Made by a program: the position numbers and the translations under genes. This document shows positions 18,800-28,858 of a stretch of DNA of 64,000 bases, one piece after another. The DNA comes from Myxococcales bacterium (lineage in GTDB: Bacteria; Myxococcota_A; Polyangia; Polyangiales; Ga0077539), in assembly GCA_030652255.1 (NCBI GenBank), contig JAUSAZ010000076.1:41744-105743 (forward strand), given 5' to 3'. The notes beneath the pieces are model-generated. The model had not been told where the DNA came from and made no database searches. It saw only the letters and a program-made list of their open reading frames with translations. The first letter of the stretch is position 1; each line of letters starts with the position of its first letter.

Positions 18800-21700
18800 C
18801 CGAGCATCTCCGGGTTCGGATTGCGGATCTTCGCGAGGTACAGGGTGCGCGGCTGCGTGCCGATCTCCCCGAGCAGCGCGTACCGCCGGTCGTTGCGGCG
18901 CATCTCTGCGATGCGACTCTCGCGGTCGTTGAGGTCACCAAACACGATCGCGTCCGCCGGGCAGGCCTGCTGGCACGCGGTCATCAGCTCGCCGTCGCGG
19001 AGGTGCCGGCCGCGGCCGTTGTCCGCGCGGCGCGCCTCGATCTTCCGGCCCTGGATGCGCTGCACGCAGTAGGTGCACTTCTCCATCACGCCGCGGAAGC
19101 GCACCGTGACGTTGGGGTTCATCTGCATCCGCACCGTCTCGGGCACGTCGGCGTCCTCCGGCTGGTACACGCCGTCGTTGTGCCAGTTGAGGTAGTTGAA
19201 GCGCCGGACCTTGTACGGGCAGTTGTTGGCGCAGTACCGCGTGCCGATGCAGCGGTTGTACGCCATCTCGTTGAGCCCCTCGGGGCTGTGCACCGTGGCG
19301 TTCACCGGGCAGACGTTCTCGCAGGGCGCCTCTTCGCAGTGCACGCAAGCGAGCGGCTGGAAGGCCACCGCCGGGTCGCTCGTGGCCTCCGGGTCGCGGT
19401 CAGTGCCGTGCGCCTTCGGGCTGACGAAGTAGCGGTCGATGCGCAGCCAGTGCATCTCGCGGCCGCGGGAGACCTGCTCCTTGCCGACCACGGGGATGTT
19501 GTTCTCCGACTGGCAGGCGACGACGCAGGTGTTGCAGCCCGTGCAGGTCGCGAGGTCGATGGTCATGCCCCAGCGGTGGCCGGTGCTGTAGTCCACCTCG
19601 CGCCAGAGCGGCAGCGTGCGCGGCGTCGGGGAGCGGCGCGCGGCGAAGTTGGGCGTCTCGTTGAACTCCGCCAGCGTGGCCTCGACCGCCATCGGGCGGC
19701 CTTCCATGCGGAAGTGGTCCTGGGTCTGCGAGAGCGGATAGGTCGCGCCGGTCTTGGAGACGGTCACGCCGTCGGTGAACCAGAGCGCGTTGGCGGCGCG
19801 CAGGGGCGACACGTCGAAGCCCTTGCGGGTGCCCACGCGGCCGGCCTTGGTGCGACCCCAGCCCAGCGGCAGCCCGACGCTCCAGTCGGCCTGGCCCGGG
19901 AGGATCCAGGCGACCAGCTCGACCGAGCGGTTGCCCTTCGACAGCCGGATCATGTCGCCGTTGGCGATGCCGAGGCCCTGGGCCGTCGCGGGCGACACGT
20001 ACGCCGCGTTGTCCCAGGTGATCTTGGTGACCGGGTCGGGGAGCTCCTGGAGCCACGCGTTGTTGGCGTGGCGGCCGTCGAGCATCTTGCTGTCGACGAG
20101 GAAGTTCACCTCGAGGTTGTTCTGCCCGATGGGCGCGCCGGCCTGGCGCTGGCCCATGCGCTGCGCCACCGCGCCGCCCAGGATCGCGGGCACCGCGGCC
20201 CCAGTGGCCCCCTCGACGTGCACGCCGCGGTTGAGGGCGCGGCGCCAGGCGCGGTTGAAGATCACCGCGGGCACGCCGGCGCCGCGGTGGGTCTCCTGCA
20301 CCAGGTCGTGGCCGCGGGTCGACGGCGCATCGGCGATGAAGGCGAGCAGCTCGATGTCCGAGCGGCCCTGGAAGAGCGGCTGGATGAGGGGCTGCTGGAT
20401 GGCGACGGTGCCGTCGAGCGACTGGCCATCGCCCCAGGTCTCGAGCTCGTGCGCCCGCGGGATGTGCCAGGTGCTGCGCTCGGCCGTCTCGTCGCGGTGC
20501 GACGAGAGCAGGAAGCTGTTGGGCACCCGGGCGAGCTTCTCGCCGAACGCGAGGTCGCCGGGCGCGTCGTACACGGGGTTCGCCCCGAGGATCACCAGCG
20601 CCTGCACCTGGGCCCCGCCCATCGCCTCGGCGAGGGCCGCGATGTCGGCGCCGTGGTCGACCTCGTCGCGGTCGGCCGGGGCGACGTACTGCACCGTCTG
20701 GCCGGCGTTGCCGAGCGCCTGGTTGATGGCGTGGGCGAGCGCGTGGACCGTCGGCGGCTGGCGCGAGCCAACCACCAGGGCCGAGGCGCCGCGGTGCGCC
20801 GCGAGGTCGGCGGCGACGGCCTCGATCCACTTCGCGGGGACGCCCTGCGGCGCCTGCGCGTTGCGAACCGACCCGGCGATCTCGCCGAGGTCGAGGCCGT
20901 GCTGCGAGACGAGGCGACCCGCGAGGGCCTGGAGGTAGAGCTCCACCTCGCGGGCGGCGAGGCGGAGCCGGTGGTCGGCGTTGGCGCCGGTGGTCGTGTA
21001 CGAGGGCTCGACCACGTACAGGCGGCTCATCTCCGGGCCGGGGCGGCGCCCCTGGGCGAAGCCGCGGGTGTTGCGCACCGCGCCGGTCTCGGTCTGGAGG
21101 AAGTCGCTGTCGAGGGAGACGATCACCCGCGCCCGCTCGAGGGCGAGCACCGGGAGGACCACCTGGCCGAAGGCCAGCCGCGCGCCCTCGCGGGCGTTGC
21201 TGTTGGAGGCCGCGCTCCAGGTGTGGAAGCGCGCGTTGGGGAAGCGCCGGAGCACCGCCTGGCGGAGGCGCACGAAGGTGGGCGAGGTGGTCGGCGCCGC
21301 GAGGAAGCGCAGCCCGCTGCCGCCGTTGCCGGCCTGCGCCTGGAGCACCGCACGGAGGGCGGCCTCGGCGTCGGCGTAGCGCTTGTCTTCGCCGTGCGAG
21401 GAGGGCTGCCGGGCGCGGTCGGGGTCGTAGAGGTCGAGCACCGAAGCCTGCGCGAGCAGGTCGGTCTTGCCGCGGCTGGCGCTGTGGTCGGGGTTGCCTT
21501 CGACCTTGGTGGGGCGGCCCTCGTGGCTCTCGACGAGCAGACCGAGCGACTCGCCGCGCCGGTCGATGACCGTGGCGTAGTAGCTCGTCACGTTGACCGT
21601 GACGTCCTCGGGCGTGCGGGCGTACGGAAGGATCTTGTCGACCGGGCGGCGGCAGCCCTCGAGGGTGCCGAGCGCCACGGCCGCGCCCATGAGGGTCATG

Positions 21701-21879
21701 AACCCCCGGCGCGAGACCCCGTCGGAGAAGTCGAGCGCCTCCCGCGGAAACTCCGCGGCGAGGTGCGCCCGGGCGGACGGGTCGGCGCTCTCCTGGAGCG
21801 TGAAGTCATCGAGGCTGGTCCAGTAGACCGCCGCGTCTGGCGCGGGCCCCTCGAACTCGTACGGCTTGCGATGCGTCAT
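18796..21879 (-). CDS. actB: Alternative Complex III subunit ActB (molybdopterin-fold/iron-sulfur fusion)
   Basis: A 1027-residue fusion. A Tat-type motif SRRGF at 56-60 precedes the hydrophobic stretch [11 protein letters not shown]. Residues about 70-700 have the molybdopterin-oxidoreductase fold that, in ACIII, lacks the cofactor. The C-terminal third is a PsrB-like ferredoxin domain with four Cys groups: [11 protein letters not shown] (about 778), CVHCEEAPC (about 845), [11 protein letters not shown] (about 876) and CTYC...CQQACP (about 933-970). It carries electrons between quinol and the haems. The ATG at 21879 overlaps the actA stop; upstream in-frame sequence is only actA read in another frame. 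Confidence 0.95.
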   Translation of the reverse strand: MTHRKPYEFEGPAPDAAVYWTSLDDFTLQESADPSARAHLAAEFPREALDFSDGVSRRGFMTLMGAAVALGTLEGCRRPVDKILPYARTPEDVTVNVTSYYATVIDRRGESLGLLVESHEGRPTKVEGNPDHSASRGKTDLLAQASVLDLYDPDRARQPSSHGEDKRYADAEAALRAVLQAQAGNGGSGLRFLAAPTTSPTFVRLRQAVLRRFPNARFHTWSAASNSNAREGARLAFGQVVLPVLALERARVIVSLDSDFLQTETGAVRNTRGFAQGRRPGPEMSRLYVVEPSYTTTGANADHRLRLAAREVELYLQALAGRLVSQHGLDLGEIAGSVRNAQAPQGVPAKWIEAVAADLAAHRGASALVVGSRQPPTVHALAHAINQALGNAGQTVQYVAPADRDEVDHGADIAALAEAMGGAQVQALVILGANPVYDAPGDLAFGEKLARVPNSFLLSSHRDETAERSTWHIPRAHELETWGDGQSLDGTVAIQQPLIQPLFQGRSDIELLAFIADAPSTRGHDLVQETHRGAGVPAVIFNRAWRRALNRGVHVEGATGAAVPAILGGAVAQRMGQRQAGAPIGQNNLEVNFLVDSKMLDGRHANNAWLQELPDPVTKITWDNAAYVSPATAQGLGIANGDMIRLSKGNRSVELVAWILPGQADWSVGLPLGWGRTKAGRVGTRKGFDVSPLRAANALWFTDGVTVSKTGATYPLSQTQDHFRMEGRPMAVEATLAEFNETPNFAARRSPTPRTLPLWREVDYSTGHRWGMTIDLATCTGCNTCVVACQSENNIPVVGKEQVSRGREMHWLRIDRYFVSPKAHGTDRDPEATSDPAVAFQPLACVHCEEAPCENVCPVNATVHSPEGLNEMAYNRCIGTRYCANNCPYKVRRFNYLNWHNDGVYQPEDADVPETVRMQMNPNVTVRFRGVMEKCTYCVQRIQGRKIEARRADNGRGRHLRDGELMTACQQACPADAIVFGDLNDRESRIAEMRRNDRRYALLGEIGTQPRTLYLAKIRNPNPEMLG

Positions 21880-22499
21880 CGGTGACACCCTGAGCACGTC
21901 TGCGGTGGGTTGAGAACGCGCGGCGGCTGCGCGGTACCACTCAGACTCGGATCCATGTTGGTGATCTGGTCGATCGGGCGGATGTGGGGCGCGGGGTTTC
22001 GGTGACAGTCGAGGCACCACGCCATGCTCAGCGGCTGGCTCTGGCGCACGACCTCCATCTGGTCGACGCGGCCGTGGCACTCGACGCAGCCGACGCCCGC
22101 CGAGAGGTGCACGCTGTGGTCGAAGTACGCGTGGTCGGGCAGCCGGTGGACCTTCACCCACTCGACGGCCCGGCCGCTCTCCCAGCTCTCGCGCACCGGC
22201 GCGAGCCGGGACGAGGTGGTGCGCACCAGCGAGTGGCAATTCATGCAGGTCTGCGTCGGCGGGATCATCGCGTGCGCGGCGCGCTCGATGTTCGCGTGGC
22301 AGTAGCGACAGTCCATGCCCATCTGTCCGGCGTGCAGCAGGTGGCTGTACGGCACGGGCTGGCGTGGCTGATAGCCGACCTGCGTGTTGCTGGGTGAGAA
22401 GTAGTACCAGACCAGCGACGTAACGAGGCCGCCCGCGAGGGCGACGACGACGGCGACGATGGCCGGCAGACGGTTGAGAGAGCGCGGGAAGATCTGCAT
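21876..22499 (-). CDS. actA: Alternative Complex III subunit ActA (pentahaem cytochrome c)
   Basis: A 207-residue membrane-anchored multihaem cytochrome. One N-terminal helix (about 11-33) is followed by five CxxCH sites: CRYCH, CMNCH, CVECH, CLDCH and CSGCH (the last at the C-terminus). Five haems match ActA of ACIII. It shuttles electrons from the iron-sulfur subunit toward ActE and the oxidase. It is the first gene of the roughly 18-kb minus-strand cluster and the only one with a sizeable upstream region. Confidence 0.95.
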   Translation of the reverse strand: MQIFPRSLNRLPAIVAVVVALAGGLVTSLVWYYFSPSNTQVGYQPRQPVPYSHLLHAGQMGMDCRYCHANIERAAHAMIPPTQTCMNCHSLVRTTSSRLAPVRESWESGRAVEWVKVHRLPDHAYFDHSVHLSAGVGCVECHGRVDQMEVVRQSQPLSMAWCLDCHRNPAPHIRPIDQITNMDPSLSGTAQPPRVLNPPQTCSGCHR

Positions 22500-22892
22500 C
22501 TGAGGTTTGTCTTCGGTCTGCTGGCCGGCGCGTGGAACGCGTCCTCGGTTCTCCCGCCCTGTGACCAGACGTCACAGGACCGCGGTGCCGCTAGCACCAT
22601 ATTCGCGGCAACCCTGTCAAGAGGCATCGCTGTCGGCCGGTGGAGTCGGGAGCCTGCCGGGGGCTTATCCCGTCGAGTCCTCCTACCGGGCCGTTCGCGG
22701 GCGGGGACGCTAACAGGTTCATCGGGGGGTTGTGCGAGGAATCGTCAGCGATGTTGTGTCCCACCGCCGCCTCGCCGGCGCATATGGAGTGCCGCCCCAT
22801 CGCCCCGGCAAGGGTACCGCCGCGACCGCGCGTCACGACCGCCCCGCAGCCCCGGCGCGAAGCGGCCGTTCTGTGCTAACGCAGGCCCCGTC
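22500..22892. other. Divergent intergenic region between actA and nadC
   Basis: 393 bp without a credible gene. It holds a perfect 8+8-bp inverted repeat at 22558-22578, 59 bp before actA. A perfect TTGACA lies on the minus strand at 22620-22615, but no good -10 is seen at 17-bp spacing, so this is only a tentative promoter. On the nadC side, TGCTAAC at 22875-22880 could be part of a -10 element close to the start codon. Confidence 0.6.
22558..22578. promoter_or_regulatory. Perfect inverted repeat in the actA leader (candidate operator)
   Basis: CCTGTGAC and GTCACAGG are exact inverted 8-mers separated by five bases. The half-site resembles those of CRP/FNR-family regulators (TGTGA/TCACA), but the inner spacing is seven bases, not the usual six. 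It lies between a possible -35 (22620-22615) and the actA start, where a bound repressor or an mRNA hairpin could act. Confidence 0.5.
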
Positions 22893-23798
22893 ATGAACCC
22901 CTCGTTCATCCTCTCTCCTGCCGAGCTCTCCCCATTGGAGATCGACCGCATCGTCGAGCTCGCGCTCGCCGAAGACCTCGCCGCGGGCGACGTCACCACC
23001 CGCACCGTCGTGCCGCCCGACGCCCTCGCGCGCGGCACCTTCTCGGCGCGCGAGCCCATGGTCCTGGCGGGCCTCGCGGTGGCCGCGCGGGTCTTCGCGC
23101 GGGTCGACCCCCGGGTCACCTTCACCCCCCGCGTTGCTGATGGTGTGTCGCTCGCCCGCGGGGTCGTCGTCGCGTCCATCGAGGGCCCCGCGCACGGCGT
23201 GCTCACGGGCGAACGCAGCGCGCTCAACCTGCTCCAGCGGATGTGCGGCGTCGCGACCCTCACCCGTCGCTACGTCGACGCCCTCGGGCCGGGCACCCGG
23301 GCGCGGATTACCGACACCCGTAAGACCAACCCCGGGCTGCGCGCCCTCGACCGCTACGCGGTGCGCGCCGGCGGCGGGCACAACCACCGCAACGACCTCT
23401 CCTCGGCGGTGCTCATCAAGGACAACCACGTCGCCGTGTGCGGCGGCGTCCGCCAGGCCATCGAGCGCGCCCGGCGCGCGGCCCCGCACACCATGCGCGT
23501 CGAGTGCGAGGTGCAGTCCCTCGCCGAGCTCGACGAGGCCCTCGCCGCCGGGGTCGACGTGCTGATGCTCGACAACTTCGACGACGCGCTCACCCTCGAG
23601 GCCCTGCGGCGCATCCGCGCGCTCGCGCACCAGCCCGTCGTCGAGGTCTCCGGGGGTCTCACCCTGGAGCGCATCCCGACGCTGGCCGCGATGGGCGTCG
23701 ACGTGCTCTCCATCGGCGCGCTCACCCACGGCGCGCGGGCGGTGGACATCGGCCTCGACCTCGAGGTCACCGGCGCGTGGGCCGACGCCGCGCCGTAG
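22893..23798 (+). CDS. nadC: Nicotinate-nucleotide pyrophosphorylase (carboxylating)
   Basis: A 301-residue quinolinate phosphoribosyltransferase. It converts quinolinate and PRPP to nicotinate mononucleotide in de novo NAD synthesis. The N-terminal domain has ALAEDLAAGDVTT and ERSALNLLQRMCGVAT. The active-site block has [21 protein letters not shown] and IKDNHV. The C-terminal barrel has EVSGGLTLERI and DVLSIGALTHGA. It is followed at 4 bp by birA, with which it probably forms an operon. The codons over ITDTRK include ATT and CGT where neighbours use ATC and CGC; see the palindrome finding. Confidence 0.96.
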   Translation: MNPSFILSPAELSPLEIDRIVELALAEDLAAGDVTTRTVVPPDALARGTFSAREPMVLAGLAVAARVFARVDPRVTFTPRVADGVSLARGVVVASIEGPAHGVLTGERSALNLLQRMCGVATLTRRYVDALGPGTRARITDTRKTNPGLRALDRYAVRAGGGHNHRNDLSSAVLIKDNHVAVCGGVRQAIERARRAAPHTMRVECEVQSLAELDEALAAGVDVLMLDNFDDALTLEALRRIRALAHQPVVEVSGGLTLERIPTLAAMGVDVLSIGALTHGARAVDIGLDLEVTGAWADAAP

Positions 23799-23802
23799 CG
23801 CG

Positions 23803-24558
23803 ATGGAAGACCTCCTGGCCTTCGTCCCGCCCCCCGGCTGCCGGCTGGGCCGACCGTTGATCCTGAAGGCGCTCACCGGGTCGACCAACGACGACGCCCG
23901 CGCGCTCGCCTCGGCCGGCGCCGGGCACGGCACCGCGGTGCTCGCCGACGCGCAGAGCGCCGGCCGCGGGCGCCTCGGGCGGGCGTGGTCGTCCCCCGCG
24001 GGCGACAACCTCTACCTGTCCATCGTCTGGCGCGCGGGCCTCGACGCGGTCGACCCCCCGCTGCTCGCGCTCGGCGCGGGGCTGGCGGTCTCCGAGGCGC
24101 TCGACGCCTTCACCCCGACGCCCACCGCCGTGAAGTGGCCCAACGACGTACGCCACCGCGGCAAGAAGCTCGCGGGCCTGCTCGCCGAGGCGATCTACCG
24201 CGGCGCCACCCCGAGCGCGGTCGTGCTGGGCCTCGGCGTCAACGTGCGCGGCGGCGCGATGCCCGACGAGCTCGCCGGCATCGCGAGCTCGCTGCGCATC
24301 GTGCGGGGGACAGACCTCGACCGCGCGGCGGTGCTGGGGGCCCTTCTGCAGGCGCTCGACGCGACCCTGGGCGAGCTCTGCGCCCACGGCTTCGGTGCGA
24401 TCCGCGAGCGGCTCGTCGCCCGGTGCGAGACGCTCGGCGCGAGGGTGACCGTGGGCGACGTGACGGGCACGGCGGTCGACCTCGACCCCACCGGCGCGCT
24501 GGTGGTGCGCGACGACCGCGGGGCGCTCCACGCGGTGCGGGCGGGCGAGGTGCGGTAG
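23803..24558 (+). CDS. birA: Biotin--[acetyl-CoA-carboxylase] ligase (no DNA-binding domain)
   Basis: A 251-residue biotin protein ligase with STNDDARALA, the GRGRLGRAWSS ATP/biotin loop (about 49-59) and KWPNDVRHRGKKLAGLL. It attaches biotin to the carboxyl-carrier protein of acyl-CoA carboxylases. There is no N-terminal helix-turn-helix, so this is the monofunctional type without repressor activity. The short C-terminal SH3-like domain is present (VTVGDVTGTAVDLD). Its stop codon abuts that of the kinase gene on the other strand with no bases between. Confidence 0.95.
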   Translation: MEDLLAFVPPPGCRLGRPLILKALTGSTNDDARALASAGAGHGTAVLADAQSAGRGRLGRAWSSPAGDNLYLSIVWRAGLDAVDPPLLALGAGLAVSEALDAFTPTPTAVKWPNDVRHRGKKLAGLLAEAIYRGATPSAVVLGLGVNVRGGAMPDELAGIASSLRIVRGTDLDRAAVLGALLQALDATLGELCAHGFGAIRERLVARCETLGARVTVGDVTGTAVDLDPTGALVVRDDRGALHAVRAGEVR

Positions 24559-25824
24559 TCAGGCGATGGCCGCGAGGGCGGCCACGAGGGCGCGGCCGTC
24601 GGCGGGGCGGGCGGAGGCTTCGGGCGCGAGGCAGCGCTGCAGCAGCCGCGCGACGGCAGGGTGCTCGCCGAGGCCCAGCGCGAGGCCCATCGCGCCGAAG
24701 GAGTACACGTCCGAGCCGGGGGCGATGGGCTCGCCGGGGCGCGCCTCCGGGGCGGTGAAGCCCGCCGTCCCCTCGACGGCGTCGGCCCGCTCGCCCGACC
24801 GCCGCGCGAGGCCCAGGTCGGACACCACCGCCCGCCCGTCGGCGCGCAGCAGCACGTTGCCGGGCTTCAGGTCGCGGTGCACCCAGCCCGCGTCGTGCAT
24901 CCGGGCCAGCGCGATCGCCACGTCCCGTATCCACCCCCGCGCCTGCTCGGCGTGGACCGGGCCGCGGGCGATCACCTGCCGGAGCGATCCGCCCGCGCAG
25001 TGCTCCATCACCAGGGCGCCCTGCTCGGGGCGCACGTCGAGCAGGCGCACGACCCGCGCCGAGCGCACGGCCTCCGCCACCTCGGCCTCCGCCCGCATCC
25101 GCGCGCGCCGCGCCTCGCGGCCGCCGCCGCCGTGGTGCAGCTTCACCGCCACCTCGCGCCCGAGCCGCTCGTCCCGCGCCAGGAACACCGCGCCCGCGCC
25201 GCCGCGCCCGAGCTCCTTCAAGAGCACGTACCGCCCGATGCCCGCCCGCGCGTCGGGCGCCAGCAGCGTCGCCCCCGCGTCGCCGGGGCGGGCCCCCTCC
25301 CCCAACCGACGCAGCCGCTCGCGCGCCCCCGGGAACGACAGGTCGCACGCCACCAGCTCCTCCAGCCAGCGCGCCGCGGCGTCCCGATCGCCGCGCTCGA
25401 TGCACAGGTCGGCCAGGCCGAGCCGCGCCCGCAGCGCGCCGTCGCCCGGCCGCCGCGCCGAGGCCTCCAGCACCTGCGCCGCCACGCCCGCCTCTCCGCG
25501 GCCCTGGAAGTACTCCGCCAGCAGGAGCGACGCGTCGTCGTCCAGGTCGTCCCTCGCGCTCAGCTCGCGGAGCATCCGCACGAGCCCCGTCGCCGCCACC
25601 GGGTCGATCTCCCCGCGCAGCGACGCCACCGCGCGCCGCACGGCGTCCCCGGGCGGGAGCGACCGCAGCCGCTCGGCCACCGGGCTCTCCGCCGCCTTGG
25701 GCCGCGCCGGGGTCGGCCGCGGCGGCGTCGACGCCGGCTCCGGCGCCTCCGCCTCGTCGACCGGCGCCTCGGCCGCCGCCGCCTTCGATCCCGTGACGCG
25801 TCGCAGCCAGTCCAGCAGTCCCAT
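24559..25824 (-). CDS. Ser/Thr protein kinase with N-terminal helical-repeat region, shortened C-lobe
   Basis: A 421-residue protein. Residues about 50-185 are Ala/Leu-rich helices with a TPR-like look. Residues about 195-421 are a Hanks-type kinase: GRGGAGAVF loop, AVKLHH Lys, catalytic HRDLKPGNVLL, DLGLAR in place of DFG, and APE. After SFGAMG only about ten residues precede the C-terminal LGEHPAVARLLQRCL, so the usual helix F-G region is shortened. The DLG form is common in bacterial kinases; the shortened lobe is not, and activity is uncertain. It follows the FHA gene by 8 bp, suggesting an operon. The ATG at 25824 begins a clean amphipathic N-terminus. Confidence 0.82.
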   Translation of the reverse strand: MGLLDWLRRVTGSKAAAAEAPVDEAEAPEPASTPPRPTPARPKAAESPVAERLRSLPPGDAVRRAVASLRGEIDPVAATGLVRMLRELSARDDLDDDASLLLAEYFQGRGEAGVAAQVLEASARRPGDGALRARLGLADLCIERGDRDAAARWLEELVACDLSFPGARERLRRLGEGARPGDAGATLLAPDARAGIGRYVLLKELGRGGAGAVFLARDERLGREVAVKLHHGGGGREARRARMRAEAEVAEAVRSARVVRLLDVRPEQGALVMEHCAGGSLRQVIARGPVHAEQARGWIRDVAIALARMHDAGWVHRDLKPGNVLLRADGRAVVSDLGLARRSGERADAVEGTAGFTAPEARPGEPIAPGSDVYSFGAMGLALGLGEHPAVARLLQRCLAPEASARPADGRALVAALAAIA

Positions 25825-25832
25825 CGTCGCTC

Positions 25833-26984
25833 CTACAAGACCTCCATCCAGCCGTGGGGGCCATCCACCCGGTCGCCGTGCGCGAGCACCATCGTCATCG
25901 CGACCCGCTGCCCGTTGAGCTGCACCGGCGCCGCGGGCTCGAGCTCGAGGCCGCTCTCTCCCACCCGAAGTCCGCCCAGCGGCGTGCGCCACGCACCGGC
26001 CAGCACCGCCACGCGCCGGCCGCGGTCGAGGCCCCGCTCGACGAGCAGGGTCAGCGCGCCGTCGTCGAGCCCCACCCGCAGCGCGAGGTCGTCCCCGAGC
26101 TCGACGCGCTGTCCGTCGCGCAGCGCCATCGGCGCCCCGATGCGCAGCCCGTCGAGGCGCGTGCCGGCGCGGCTCTCCAGGTCGCGCAGCTCATAGCCCC
26201 CCGCGGGCCCGGCCCCTCGCGCGAGCTCGCAGTGCCGCCGCGAGACGCCCGCCCCGCGCAGCACCAGGTCGCCCTCGCGCCCGATCACCAGGGGCAGCCG
26301 CCCGATGAGGCTCACCGCCTCGCCGTCGACGCGCAGCTCGCACCGGCCGCCGCGCAGCAGCGACGCGTCGCGCTGGTCGAGCAGCCGCCGCGCCTCGTGG
26401 TCGTCGGCGTTGGCGCCCACCCACTGGCGCAGCGCGGCGAGCGAGCCCGGCCGGTCGCCCGAGCGCCAGCGGCTGTCGGCGTCCTCCGTGGCCGCGCGGC
26501 GCCGCAGCCCGTGGCGGTCGACGTCGTCGCGCGCCCCGGTCAGGCGCTCGAGGGCCTCGACGTCGCCGGAGAGGGTGAGCGTGCGCACGATGCCCTCGCG
26601 GTCTTCGAGCACCACGTAGGCGCGGGCGGCGTCGCCGTGCTCCCCGAGGGCCTCGAGGGCGCGAGCGGCCTCGGCGAGCGCGCGGCGGTCGTCGTCGGTG
26701 CGAGGCGGGCTGTCCTCGGCCTCCTCCACCGCGAGCCGCGCGAGCTGTCGCCGCGCCTCGGCGCGCTGGGCGTCGTCGCGCGCGACGGTGGCCGCCCGGG
26801 TGAGCAGCGCCCGCCGGGCTTCGAGCCCCCGGGTGGTGTCCGCGACGGCCAGCAGCACCCGCACGGCCTCGTCCCGCGAGCCCGCGTCCACGTAGAGACG
26901 CACCGCGTCTTCGAACCGACCCTCCGCCTCCGCCCGCTCGGCTGCGCCGGTCGACCGGAATGCGCGCGACAACCACGACCACAT
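25833..26984 (-). CDS. FHA-domain protein with N-terminal helical repeats
   Basis: A 383-residue protein. Residues 1-215 are helical and repeat-like (AEAEGRFEDAVRLYVDAG and similar). Residues about 225-300 are a forkhead-associated domain with the phosphothreonine signature GREGDLVL, SRRHCEL and TRLDGLRI. A second beta-rich segment follows (about 305-383), ending in HGDRVDGPHGWMEVL, and may be a degenerate second FHA. FHA domains bind pThr, so the natural partner is the kinase encoded next to it. The start at 26984 excludes an upstream frame that is merely antisense to pilB. Confidence 0.82.
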   Translation of the reverse strand: MWSWLSRAFRSTGAAERAEAEGRFEDAVRLYVDAGSRDEAVRVLLAVADTTRGLEARRALLTRAATVARDDAQRAEARRQLARLAVEEAEDSPPRTDDDRRALAEAARALEALGEHGDAARAYVVLEDREGIVRTLTLSGDVEALERLTGARDDVDRHGLRRRAATEDADSRWRSGDRPGSLAALRQWVGANADDHEARRLLDQRDASLLRGGRCELRVDGEAVSLIGRLPLVIGREGDLVLRGAGVSRRHCELARGAGPAGGYELRDLESRAGTRLDGLRIGAPMALRDGQRVELGDDLALRVGLDDGALTLLVERGLDRGRRVAVLAGAWRTPLGGLRVGESGLELEPAAPVQLNGQRVAMTMVLAHGDRVDGPHGWMEVL

Positions 26985-27111
26985 GGATGATCCTCGTCCA
27001 GGCGTGATAGATAACACGCCGTGCGCTGTCCCGACCTCGCGACCGCTGTGATGCACCGCGCCCGTCGACAGTGGCCCCAACCGATCCATCGACGACGAGA
27101 AGGAGCGTGTG

Positions 27112-28848
27112 ATGTCTAGCGGCAATCGCCTCGGCGAACTCCTGGTGCGGGAGAAGCGCATCTCCCTGACGCAGCTCAAGGCGGCGCAGGACGAGCAGAA
27201 GCGCACGGGGCAGAACCTCACGTACGCGCTGGCGAAGCTCGGGTACATCTCCGAGAAGGAGATCGCGAACTTCCTCGCCCAGGAGTACCGCGTCCCGTCC
27301 ATCGACCTCAACGCGGTCGAGCTCGACCCCGAGCTCGGCAAGATCGTCACGAAGGAGATCTGCGAGAAGCACCGCATCGTGCCCATCTCCCGGGCGGGCA
27401 CCTCGCTCATCGTGGCGATGAGCGACCCCACCAACCTCAACGCCATCGACGCGGTGCGCTTCCTCTCGAACTACAACGTCGAGCCGGTGGTCGCGAGCGA
27501 GAACGCCATCCTCGCGGCCATCGAGCGGATGTTCCAGGCGCAGGCGCAGGCCAGCGACATCGAAGACGCGCTGAGCGAGTTCGCCGACGGCGACATCGAG
27601 TTCGGCGACGACGAGGAGATCGAGACCAACGCGATGGAGCTGGCCAAGGCCAGCGAAGACGCGCCCATCGTGCGGCTCTGCAACGCCATCCTGCTCAACG
27701 CCATCAAGGTGCGCGCGAGCGACATCCACATCGAGCCCTACGAGAAGAAGCTCCGGGTGCGGTACCGCATCGACGGCGTGCTCCGCGAGGAGATGTCCCC
27801 GTCCATCAAGATGAAGAACGCGATCTCGTCGCGCATCAAGATCATGTCGAGCCTCGACATCGCCGAGCGGCGCCTCCCGCAGGACGGGCGCATCAAGCTC
27901 AAGATGCCGGGCGGCAAGGAGATGGACTACCGCGTGTCCGTGCTCCCGACGATCTGGGGCGAGAAGATCGTCATGCGCTTGTTGGACAAGTCCAACCTGC
28001 AGCTCGACATGACCAAGCTGGGCTTCGAGAAGCAGGCGCTCGAGTGGTTCATGAAGGCCATCCACAACCCCTTCGGGATGGTGCTGGTCACGGGCCCGAC
28101 GGGCTCGGGCAAGACCACGACGCTCTACTCGGCGCTCTCCGAGCTCAACAAGATCTCCGAGAACATCTCCACCGCCGAAGACCCCGTCGAGTACAACCTC
28201 CAGGGCATCAACCAGTGCCAGATGCACGACGACATCGGGCTCAACTTCGCCGCGGCGCTCCGCTCCTTCCTCCGGCAAGACCCGGACATCATCATGGTGG
28301 GCGAGATCCGCGACTTCGAGACGGCGGAAATCGGCGTGAAGGCCGCGCTCACGGGCCACATGGTGCTCTCGACGCTGCACACCAACGACGCCCCGGGCAC
28401 CGTGTCGCGCCTCCTCAACATGGGCATCGAGCCCTTCATGGTGACCGCCGCGACCACCCTGGTGCTCGCCCAGCGCCTCGCCCGGCGCATCTGCACGGAG
28501 TGCAAGCAGGAGGTGAAGGTCGCCCCCGACGCGCTGCGCGAGATCGGCTTCAAGGAGGAGGAGGTCGCGCAGGCCAACGGGCGGCTCTGGAAGGGCCAGG
28601 GGTGCGGCAACTGCAACGGCACGGGGTACCGCGGGCGCGTGGCGCTCTACGAGGTGATGCCGATGTGGGACGAGCTCAAGGAGCTCGTGCTCCAGGGCGC
28701 CTCGGCGGCCGAGCTCAAGACCCAGGCGATCCGCTGCGGCCTGCGCACCCTGCGCATGAGCGGGATCACCAAGTGCCTGGAGGGCGTGACCACCACCGAG
28801 GAGATCATCCGCGTGACCTTGTCGGACGTGAACAAGTCCGCCACCTGA
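27112..28848 (+). CDS. pilB: Type IV pilus assembly ATPase PilB
   Basis: A 578-residue extension ATPase. The N-terminal MshEN-type domain (RLGELLVREKRISLTQLKAA, residues about 5-25) is of a kind known to bind c-di-GMP. The ATPase core has Walker A GPTGSGKTTTL, Asp box AEDPVEY, Walker B DIIMVGEIRD and His box LSTLHTND. The zinc-binding segment CTECKQE...CGNCNGTGYRGR lies near the C-terminus. It drives pilus polymerisation at the inner membrane. AAGGAG at 27099-27104 favours the ATG at 27112 over the adjacent GTG at 27109. pilT follows after 10 bp. Confidence 0.96.
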   Translation: MSSGNRLGELLVREKRISLTQLKAAQDEQKRTGQNLTYALAKLGYISEKEIANFLAQEYRVPSIDLNAVELDPELGKIVTKEICEKHRIVPISRAGTSLIVAMSDPTNLNAIDAVRFLSNYNVEPVVASENAILAAIERMFQAQAQASDIEDALSEFADGDIEFGDDEEIETNAMELAKASEDAPIVRLCNAILLNAIKVRASDIHIEPYEKKLRVRYRIDGVLREEMSPSIKMKNAISSRIKIMSSLDIAERRLPQDGRIKLKMPGGKEMDYRVSVLPTIWGEKIVMRLLDKSNLQLDMTKLGFEKQALEWFMKAIHNPFGMVLVTGPTGSGKTTTLYSALSELNKISENISTAEDPVEYNLQGINQCQMHDDIGLNFAAALRSFLRQDPDIIMVGEIRDFETAEIGVKAALTGHMVLSTLHTNDAPGTVSRLLNMGIEPFMVTAATTLVLAQRLARRICTECKQEVKVAPDALREIGFKEEEVAQANGRLWKGQGCGNCNGTGYRGRVALYEVMPMWDELKELVLQGASAAELKTQAIRCGLRTLRMSGITKCLEGVTTTEEIIRVTLSDVNKSAT

Positions 28849-28858
28849 GACCTCTCCC

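Noticed and set aside
16772..21885. Two very long plus-strand frames opposite actB and actC
   Set aside because: They are His/Arg/Val-rich shadows of verified ACIII genes, without domains or start signals.
22560..22576. CRP-binding site upstream of actA
   Set aside because: TGTGA and TCACA are separated by seven bases, not six, so a CRP site is not claimed; it is kept only as an inverted repeat.
22561..22578. matS-type chromosome-terminus site (GTGAC-N3-GTCAC)
   Set aside because: The spacer is five bases, not three, and only one copy was seen.
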